NCBI GenBank assembly: GCA_030248215.1
Contig: JASANG010001881.1
Span: forward strand, 124,001 to 188,000
Origin: Enoplolaimus lenunculus
Taxonomy: Eukaryota; Nematoda; Enoplea; Enoplida; Thoracostomopsidae
Reading direction: 5' to 3'
DNA length: 64,000 nucleotides
The notes under the pieces were generated by a model that saw only the letters and a list, made by a program, of their open reading frames with translations, was not told the origin of the DNA and did not search any database. Shown piece by piece: positions 56,696 to 64,000 of the stretch (position 1 is the first letter of the stretch; each line of letters opens with the position of its first letter). The position numbers were made by a program, and so were the translations under genes.

Positions 56696-56936
56696 GGCCA
56701 ATGTAAAGAACAGGGGCGGAACAGTATTATAAGCATATCCTAAGCCTAAGCCTAAGCTTAAGCTTTAACGTAAGAACGAGTTTATTCCTAAGCCTAAGCC
56801 TAAGCCTAAACTTTAGCGTAAGAATGAGTTTATTCCTAAGCCTAAGCCTAAGCCAAGCAAAAAATTAGTCTAAAGCTTAAGTTTACTCTATTGCAGTCCA
56901 ACAGAAAACGTTCCGTCCCTTATCTTTACATATCCT
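56696..56936. mobile_element. Family A MITE with perfect 8-bp target duplication
   Basis: GGCCAATGTAAAGAACAGGGGC to CGTCCCTTATCTTTACATATCC. GAATTTTT occurs at 56688-56695 and 56937-56944. Two higher-order units of CCTAAG runs plus TTTAACGTAAGAA(C/T)GAGTTTAT are nearly identical. Confidence 0.92.
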
Positions 56937-57335
56937 GAATTTTTTTATAAGAATGGCGAAATAGAATTACAATGTTGTAGTTTGTAAGCTTAAAGTTGAA
57001 GAAATTGTTTCAAATATTAGAAAAAACATACTCTTATTCCCTATTAACAAAGCTTGATAGGTTTTCCCGACTTTGAAATCGTAGTTTTATAACGCGACAG
57101 GAACCCTGGCATAATTCAAACATTATATCAGTGGTGAAATATTCAATCCGATCCTTTAGGTAAAATGCTAAAACGAAGGTGCCAGGAATATAATTGTAGT
57201 TCAGGCATAAAGCCTATTATGCCATACATTCGAGAAAAAAGAAAGCGAAAGGGGTAAACTTCTCACGACCCCTCAAGCTGTGTGCAATACTACTAAAATG
57301 ACAAAAGTAGATCTACTTTTGCAGGGGGGTTATGT

Positions 57336-57893
57336 TACCAATTGTGCCCTTTGTATCTCGTTTGTCACATACCCATAGCAAGAGATAGACGCAACCTATA
57401 CGAATAGTTTGTTAGCTAGCGACGATTCATAAGAGTAGCTTACGTTTATAGCTATGGGTAGTAGCCTTTGGATTGTTACTCATATGGGTACGTTACGATT
57501 GTTTAACAATACTTATAGTTAGTGTGATTTTTTATATTTTTTGAAAGATATATAGTAAAAACTTAAACCATAAAAAATAACACTCATTGTGCTGAGTGGT
57601 TTTAAAGTGTAAGTTTAAGGTTCATTATTTTGGCATCTATATGGGCTACGAGCAGACATATTGACTCTACCTATATGGGTTAGTCGTTATTTCGAAAACC
57701 TAGCTACTGTATTGACCAGAATAAGAAGCGGTCCCCATTTTGAGGCCCAATCAATAGGAGTCCGTATTTATAATATGAGTCCGTAAGCGGATAAAGTCCC
57801 TAAACCCTAATTCGAGTCCATAAATTAGTGTTCCCCGCTATGGGCGTAATGACAAAAAGGTACCAAGCGCACAATTGGTAACATGAACCCTTG
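57336..57893. mobile_element. Family O element with a nested family H piece
   Basis: Left GGTTATGTTACCAATTGTGCCC with CACATACCCATAGC is mirrored at the right by GCTATGGGCGTAATGAC and GCGCACAATTGGTAACATGAACC, so terminal repeats of about 55 bp. The H-type sequence CTACTGTATTGACCAGAATAAG starts at about 57708 inside it. Confidence 0.72.
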
Positions 57894-58697
57894 TATTGAC
57901 ACGAATAAGAAGGGGTCTCCATTTTGAGTCCCAATCAATAGGAGTCCGTATTTCTAAATTCATGTACTAAAATAGAGTCGCAAACTACAATCTTTATCAA
58001 CTAAACCCTACAGAGCATTCAAGTTTTCAAATTTACTTCACAAACAGTTTCGGTTTTGCTGTTTGCCTTTCGCTGATAAAATTTTAATGAGAATATACCC
58101 GGTTTTGAGTAGTCAAACTTGTTTGTAGGTTTCGACGTTGCTACATTTGAAACCGTAAGCTTGATTTGGATGAAGGCAGACTCCTGTACCGGCCTAATTA
58201 GGAGGTACCTTATGGTACATTTATGTGTATTGAAACCAAATATGTATACCTTTTCACGTTGAATTACAATAGTTGAGTTAAATTTGATTGGTCAATTTTG
58301 ATGCAGCTATGTCGGTGTCTGCGAACGGATAGCAAAAATACCGGAACCGGATAGTGATTAAAATAAAACCGTAGTGAGGATATTAGACGAAAAAGGTATT
58401 AAGAGTCCGGGGTCCTTATTTTGAGTGTTAACCAATAGTAAATCAATACGAGTCAGTTTCTCTAATAAAAGGGCGTAATTTGATGTGGTCCAAAATTAAT
58501 ATTTAGTCCACAAAGGCCAATTATTCTAATTAGATTGCGTAAAATGATGCTTGGGCCAAATTAAGTTCAATACAGAATTTGATTTATTACTCAAAGTATA
58601 AAACTGGAACAAGATAACTAAATAGCATTCCTAAACCGAATAGCGAGTGGCGTTTCATGCCAAATAACTTTTCACGCTTTTATTTGGGTCACTACAG
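57894..58697. mobile_element. Family H copies
   Basis: A left end, TTGTATTGACACGAATAAGA, with GGAGTCCGTATTTCTAA lies at about 57894-57960. A separate right end, TTTTATTTGGGTCACTACAGTA, closes a region that begins near 58400 with AGTCCGGGGTCCTTATTTTG. I cannot tell whether these are one interrupted copy or two. Confidence 0.6.
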
Positions 58698-58879
58698 TAT
58701 ATACTGGTTTAGATTTAGGTTAATATAGTTTGTGCCAGTTTTATTTACCTATGCATATATATTCGTTTGGTTTACTAAAAGTGTATTAACCAAATTGCTG
58801 ATGCGCATGTAGTAAGATTTATTATGCTTCTACTGCGTAATGAACCTGAACATTGCTTACGGTGAACCATAACCTAAAT

Positions 58880-61800
58880 ATGGAAATTAACGTTGACTCA
58901 AGTTTACCATCTCGATACATGGTCCTCTTATGCGTGTTGTTTAGCGTTGAAACGATCGCAATCCCGGAACCAGAACTTACCTCAGGCGCTCCGTGCGTTC
59001 ACGATTCGAACGTCCTTGTGACCAAAATGCTGTCACGCCACGACCGTCGTAAAGTTCCCGTGCAACCGGTAACCGGTCAATCCGTCGTTGAAGGCACCGG
59101 AACTGGAGTCGTTGTGACAGTTGAAATTTGGGTTCAAGAAATTTCAAAAATCATTGAAACGTCATCCGAATTTGAACTCGACATCTACGTCACTGAACAA
59201 TGGATCGATACGTCGTTAGCGTTTGACGATTTCAATCCGTGCAAAGGCAACTTATCGCTGGACGCCGACTCGCTTTTGAGTCAAATTTGGACTCCGAACA
59301 GCTGTTTTGTCAACTCCAAAAATGCGTCGATTCACCGATCGCCGTACCGCAATGTATTTTTAATGATTTACTCAAACGGAACCGTCTGGGTCAATTATCG
59401 CCTCAAAATCATTGGCCCTTGCGCCAAAGACATGAAAACGTTCCCGATCGACCATCAACGTTGCTCGTTGACGTATGAAAGTTTCAATCACAACGTCGAC
59501 AATGTGATGATGCGATGGTTGGAGCCTCAGCCGGTGTTGTTGTTGAATAAAGTCCGTCTGCCTGATTACGATTTGACCAATTTCTATTGGAATCGCATCG
59601 AACGAGTAAACTGTGGTTGAGGCTGTTTCATTTATTTATTTATTTATTTATTTATTTACTTATTTATTTATTTATTTACTTGTTATTTATGTGTTTATGT
59701 ATTTATTTATTTATTATTTATGTATATATACATTTATTTATTTATTCGTTATTTATGTATTTATTTTTTATTTATTTTTTATTTTGTCATATATTAAATA
59801 ACTTGAATCATGCATTTATTTATATAATTTATTCGTTGATGCGTGTTTTTATTTTGTTTGTTTATTTGTTTGGTTGTTTTACTGTTTTTGGCGATTAATG
59901 ACATTGCAGATATCCCGATGCTGAACAACGTTTTGCTGTAATGATAATGTTTTCATTCAATTCGTATCCGTGAATATTTTGTATTTGCTTGTGCTCAAAC
60001 TTTGTCTCATTGCCGTCCGGTAGCTGGCTGTCGCAGTGTTTCGACATCCGGAAAAAAGTTTAAGACTGAATTTAGTAAATATTTACTCTGATGCTTATTG
60101 ATATGAAGTCTCGTAATTTTTCAAAAAAATTTAATATTAAAACTAAGTTAAATATTTGAATTAATACTCGATTAAAGAGGTCTGAAAAACAATATTCATG
60201 GACCTACAGGGATCCAGAAGATATTTTTAAAGGCTGATAATTGTATTTTGTTGTCTTTCTGAAAGTTTGGGAAGTTAATATATTCTATTTAGCGTCTTGA
60301 TTACCATCATACATCGGAACCCATTTCCCATAATTACAACCCTGCTGTCTTTGTGCCGTTAGGCAAAATGTAATATTTTTAGAATTATCCACCCGGTAAA
60401 TGGGACGAACTTACGGTAACGTTTATATTCGAACGTTTGTACGGATTTTACATTCTACAAGCTTACGTTCCAGCGTATCTGACTGTATTTTTGTCGTGGG
60501 TTTCGTTTTATTTGGGCGCAAAGTCAATTCCTTCACGAACGACAATTGGTGTAAACGCATTACTTGCGTTAACGTTTCAGGTAAAGTAAATTTGAGCAGT
60601 CGTTTTAAAGGAACGAAACAACGATCGCTAAAATGTTGGAGCTCTATAATTAAAGCTGGAATACACCACATACGTATTTTGGGCAAGTTTCCAGCATACT
60701 ACGAGATTGTTCTATAAGCAATAATTAGAAATTTTGTATACAGATTTTTATGCATTCGCTAACACTGTTGCGAATTGCGCAAAGTTGAACGACTAGTTAT
60801 TTGATTACAGATTTATGCACGCTTTATATCGAGAAAAGCGTATAAAAATGTAATTTAAATATAGACACAAGTATTTCCTATATAAAGCCTTCTGTAGGAT
60901 TTGGCATTTGACATTTATTTTAAATAATTTATACTGTTTCATTCTTATGGAACTTCAAAGTTAGTTTATCTTAAATTTTGAAGTCTTAAAAACGTTTTTG
61001 AATTTTACGTTGAGGCGTCATTGTTGCCAGAGGGGCAGGATAGCCGATGGAAAAACAACAACAACAACATTTTGCACACACGGTAAATTCCGATGAGTTA
61101 TTCATCTCAGAGAGAGAATTAATTATTTGTAGCCGTTTCTGAGTTAATAACGGTAAACATTAACTCAATTTGAGCTGATACAATGAATGGTGCGATAAAG
61201 TTCAATCAATTCAGAATTCTGAGTTTTAAAAGACCTATTCATGTTTCCTAAGTTGTAAGTCTGAGATTGTGGGGGTTCCCGTTGAACTCAATCACTGCTT
61301 AAGCCAGTACTACGTCTGATTGTGTAGTGTAAAATGAACACTTTTTTTACTTTTGACCCCTCCAGTACAAATCGAAGTACACTGAAGGTTGCCGCTACCC
61401 CCCAAAGAAGAACTTAATTAAAAATTTCAGGCGTTCAAATAATGAATTGCTCAGTGTGGGAGGTCTGGATAAAAGGAAAAACGTGCCATCATGCTTGGGG
61501 TCCTCTAAACGTGTAGAGGTTTACGGGGTGGCCGCTCCCCTGAGACCAGAATTAAACAAATTTTTCTATCTGGGAGGAATTTTCTGTTGTATCGGGTGAG
61601 CTTAAAAAATTACTCTACGTTTTTAAAATTGGCAACTTGTAGAAAAAATTGGTACACTGTTGTGTTATATATTTCTTCCATCAATCTTGTATTAACGTTA
61701 GTTTTAGTTATTTCATATTTAACTTTATTTACTAGAAACTATCGAGTTATTGAAGTATAATTAATATAAATTGCAAAAACGGTCAAATTGACTCTCTCCG

Positions 61801-64000
61801 AAATAGGCTATACGGAACTACACAAACTGAGTAAAACTCGACTCTGCCAGAGTCAAATTAAACTCACTGAGTCGCACGTATGACTTTGGCGGAGTCGAAT
61901 TTGACACAATTTGTGTAGTGCCTATTTCGAAGAGAGCCAATGTGACTCATCATTTTTTGCAGTGTAAAATATCTCTCAAATATTTGTTAAAAGTTGTAAT
62001 GTTTTGAATTTAAGGTTGGCTCAACCATTCAAAATTTGCCACGAAGTTCCGAAGTTAAAAGCATTGATGTTTGGGTGCTCGCGTGCATGGCGTTCATATT
62101 TTGCTCATTGCTCGAGCTCGCTCTCATTGGATTTATAACCAAGAACGAACAGGTAAACGTAATTCATTGGCTGATGTTATTCCTTTGTCGGCGGAAAACC
62201 TAACCAAATCAAAGCCTTAACACAGGCGTAAAGAATAAATTTACGAGCCAGTGGCCGGGTTTGTGAAACCCTACATAAGAATACAATTTAGGTACGTAAA
62301 ACCATTTTGTCGGTTTATAAGCTTGGTTAAGTTACCTAAATACTTGTCACTGACTAAATTTGATATATTACAAATTAACCGCTCATGCATACAAACCTTG
62401 GCTTAACTGAAATTGTACACTACTTAAGTAAAACTTAAGTGAATACTAGTAAGATTTTGGAGATCCAGCGAATATTTGATTTGTGGGACGTACCATTAAT
62501 CTAAACCTATCCTGCTCTGTTACTATTCCGCCGGAAACCGTAAGACTAATTTCAGAAGCGTCATGCGTGGAATTCAAGGGCCCTACCAGCGAGGTCAAAA
62601 TTTGTCTACTGGGCTGAAAACTTTTCTAGGAGGGAGCCTATCTGTACCCCCCCTTCTGGCTAAATGAGTTTATCTGCAATGAATGGAATTGAGTAAGACG
62701 AAAACCCAATGCATGCTGTATGCAATGTTTTCTACACAGAATATAACCAGTTGCGTACTTTTGTCTCTAAATCAGTGGTGTTCTTCGTTGAATTTACCTG
62801 CTGCCGTTTATCAAATTTGTCGTTGCTTTGGCCAATGCAAACAACAGGGGTGGAACAGTATTATAAGCATCTTCATAAGCCTAAACCTAAGCCTAAGCCT
62901 AAGCGTAAGAATGAGCATATTCCTAAGCGCTAAGCCTAAGCGTAAGCGTAAGAATGAGTTTATTCCTAAGCCTTCGCCTAAGTCTAAGCCAAGCAAAACA
63001 TTAGTGTAAAGGTTAAGCTTACTCTATTGCAGTCCCACAGAAAAACGTTCCGCCTCTGATCTTTACATGGGTCGTTGCTTTTCTACTTATTTTAAGTTTA
63101 GGATGCCGCAATACAATGTGACTGCTCATGGCTGTGCATGAAATGTCCGCTGTGGACTGCGAAAAAACTGGACGAGCTTGCAATAATTGCGTTTCCGTGC
63201 TGTTTTGGTTTATTCAATATTTACTATTGGGGATTTTTGGTTCGCATTTAACCAATCAGAAAATCACAGTTGAAAACAAAGTCAATATATTCTTTGAAAA
63301 AAATTTTTCGCTCGCGACTCGCGCTAGAAAAAATAGCCATTTTACGAATTGTAATGTTCGTGAGCAAAATTTGGAGCAAGATTGAAAATTGGGGCCATGT
63401 AAAGATCAGGGGCGGAGAGTTTTTCTGTGGGACTAGAATGGAGTAAGCTTAAGTTTTAGACTGTGTTTTGCTTGGCTTAGGCTTAGGAATAAACTCATTA
63501 TTACGCTTAGGATTAGGTTTTGGCTTAGACTTAGGTATAGGCTCATTCTTACGCTTAGGCTTTGGCTTAGACTTAGGATTTGGATTAGGAATATGCTTAT
63601 AATACTATTCCGCTTCTATTCTTTGCGATTGGCAGAAAATTTTTCCAATCTTTTAATCATAGCTTACGTTAGGAATTAGTATTCGAATTTAGCTTTTTAG
63701 GGAGATATTTCATGTCTTTATTCCTTGATCCATGCAGCAGAAAGGGATTTACGAGGACGTCTAAAATAGAAATTTCCGATTGTTTTTACAACATTTTTGT
63801 CCATAATTTTCATCTGAAATGTCGGCAAGCGTTCGTTTGTAAATCACTGTAAATTCCAGTGAGTTGATTAAACTCACAACGAGTTCAATTCACTCAGAAA
63901 TCTGAGCTGTAAGTTAAGTCTTTCAGAACTCAGAATTTTTAAATGATTGAACTCATCTTGAGTTAAAGTTATTCAACTCACCCGAAATTCAATCAGCTCA
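58880..64000 (+). CDS. Cys-loop ligand-gated channel subunit, 5' part through M3 (end not in window)
   Basis: Exons seen: 58880-59605, 60383-60580, 62015-62152 (354 codons, all phase 0). The start is ATG 58880 or ATG 58919, the latter giving the leader [14 protein letters not shown]. The whole ligand-binding domain is one 726-nt exon: [65 protein letters not shown] and a perfect Cys-loop [15 protein letters not shown] (13 residues between cysteines). Exon 2 has M1 ([20 protein letters not shown]) and M2 from [18 protein letters not shown] with Leu9'. Exon 3 has M3 ([20 protein letters not shown]). M2 carries Pro-Ser-Arg where anion channels usually have Pro-Ala-Arg, and no Glu at -1', so anion selectivity is inferred. 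The M2-M3 style resembles the nematode MOD-1/ACC/LGC-46 group. No convincing M4 exon was found between 62153 and 64000, so the 3' end probably lies outside the window. Confidence 0.88.
59623..59870. repeat. TTTA tetranucleotide microsatellite
   Basis: Long ATTT/TTTA runs with scattered changes begin 18 bases after the donor of the first channel exon. They give spurious Leu/Ile/Tyr-rich reading frames. Confidence 0.93.
61079..61250. mobile_element. Family B MITE, worn
   Basis: CACGGTAAATTCCGATGAGTT then GAGTTAATAACGGTAAACATTAACTC; the right end is lost. Confidence 0.65.
61770..61964. mobile_element. Family C MITE in the intron before M3
   Basis: TTGCAAAAACGGTCAAATTGAC to TGACTCATCATTTTTTGCAGTG; ends 50 bases before exon 62015-62152. 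Confidence 0.82.
62253..62468. mobile_element. Family I element
   Basis: GGCCGGGTTTGTGAAACCCTAC mirrors TTTTGGAGATCCAGC in worn form, with TACTTAAG words between. Confidence 0.6.
62830..63073. mobile_element. Family A MITE with perfect 8-bp target duplication
   Basis: GGCCAATGCAAACAACAGGGGTGG to CCGCCTCTGATCTTTACATGGGT, with GTTGCTTT at 62822-62829 and 63074-63081. CCTAAG blocks are separated by GTAAGAATGAGCATATTCC and GTAAGAATGAGTTTATTCC. Confidence 0.92.
63393..63635. mobile_element. Family A MITE
   Basis: GGGCCATGTAAAGATCAGGGGCGG to CCGCTTCTATTCTTTGCGATTGG. Flanks GAAAATTG and GAAAATTT form an 8-bp duplication with one mismatch. Confidence 0.85.
63845..64000. mobile_element. Family B MITE cut by the window edge
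   Basis: CACTGTAAATTCCAGTGAGTTG start, with the usual core, continuing past 64000. Confidence 0.85.

Larger units (their letters stand above)
52446..58879. other. Intergenic block between GMPPB and the right-hand channel gene
   Basis: Contents: a GTT microsatellite (52518-52553), a family A remnant (about 52562-52660), half a C element (54894-54993), a complete A element, nested O and H elements and another H copy. The parts 52700-54800 and 55000-56650 show no supported gene; short open frames there lack family features or good splice contexts. Confidence 0.65.

Noticed and set aside
59587-59898. Hydrophobic Leu/Ile/Tyr-rich frames after the right-hand channel exon
   Set aside because: They are translations of a TTTA microsatellite within the intron.
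63128-63385. Possible M4 exon of the right-hand channel
   Set aside because: One hydrophobic stretch ([13 protein letters not shown]) is present, but the usual D-x-x-x-R-x-x-F-P pattern of M4 is missing and there is no good acceptor in phase.
63725-63822. Possible minus-strand exon starting ATGAAAATTATGGAC after a TTTCAG
   Set aside because: A 31-codon frame with a plausible acceptor, but no family match and no partner exons in the window.

Overview
This window is eukaryotic nuclear DNA: long AT-rich sequence, genes split by GT/AG introns, and no operons. The dispersed TTAGGC repeats (the nematode telomere unit) and the ligand-gated channel types point to a nematode. The large repeat-filled introns would suit a mermithid or related clade I worm, but that is inference. 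All exon models were read by eye from splice sites, reading phase and family conservation. Every internal exon joins in frame. || Layout: (1) 10-1945, minus strand: 5' part of a Cys-loop ligand-gated channel gene that runs off the left edge. (2) 9322-24368, minus strand: a complete, divergent alpha-tubulin gene in 12 exons (about 461 aa). (3) 31584-42211, plus strand: a complete Cys-loop anion-channel subunit in 10 exons (about 459 aa) with a PAR motif before M2. (4) 46404-52445, plus strand: a complete mannose-1-phosphate guanylyltransferase beta (GMPPB) in 8 exons, exactly 360 aa. (5) 58880 to beyond the right edge, plus strand: a second Cys-loop receptor of the same general type as the left-edge gene, visible from its signal peptide through M3. 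The three channel genes may form a loose cluster; GMPPB is a housekeeping gene lying between them. || Nearly everything else is short non-autonomous mobile DNA; I found no transposase or reverse transcriptase reading frame. Families defined here by their ends: A and D, hAT-like MITEs with 8-bp target duplications that carry internal TTAGGC telomere-type repeats; B, about 250 bp, ends CACTGTAAATTCC, TA target; C, about 190-210 bp, ends CACTGCAAAAAATGG, TA target; E, tRNA-like with TAACCC ends; G, ends CAAGAGTGTGCAACT; H, ends TACTGTAGTGACCCG; I, ends GGCTGGGTTTCTGAAA; J, ends AAAGCCCTATTCACACG; M, about 650-840 bp, full of ATCATATGAT palindromes; N, about 790 bp, TAA target; O, ends GGTTCATGTTACCAATTG. 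There is also a 1.16-kb foldback element with 404-bp arms, a 1.5-kb inverted and rearranged tRNA-SINE island, two GC-rich minisatellites in related elements, and a 1.28-kb array of a 31-bp satellite inside a channel intron. Several nested insertions allow relative dating of the families.
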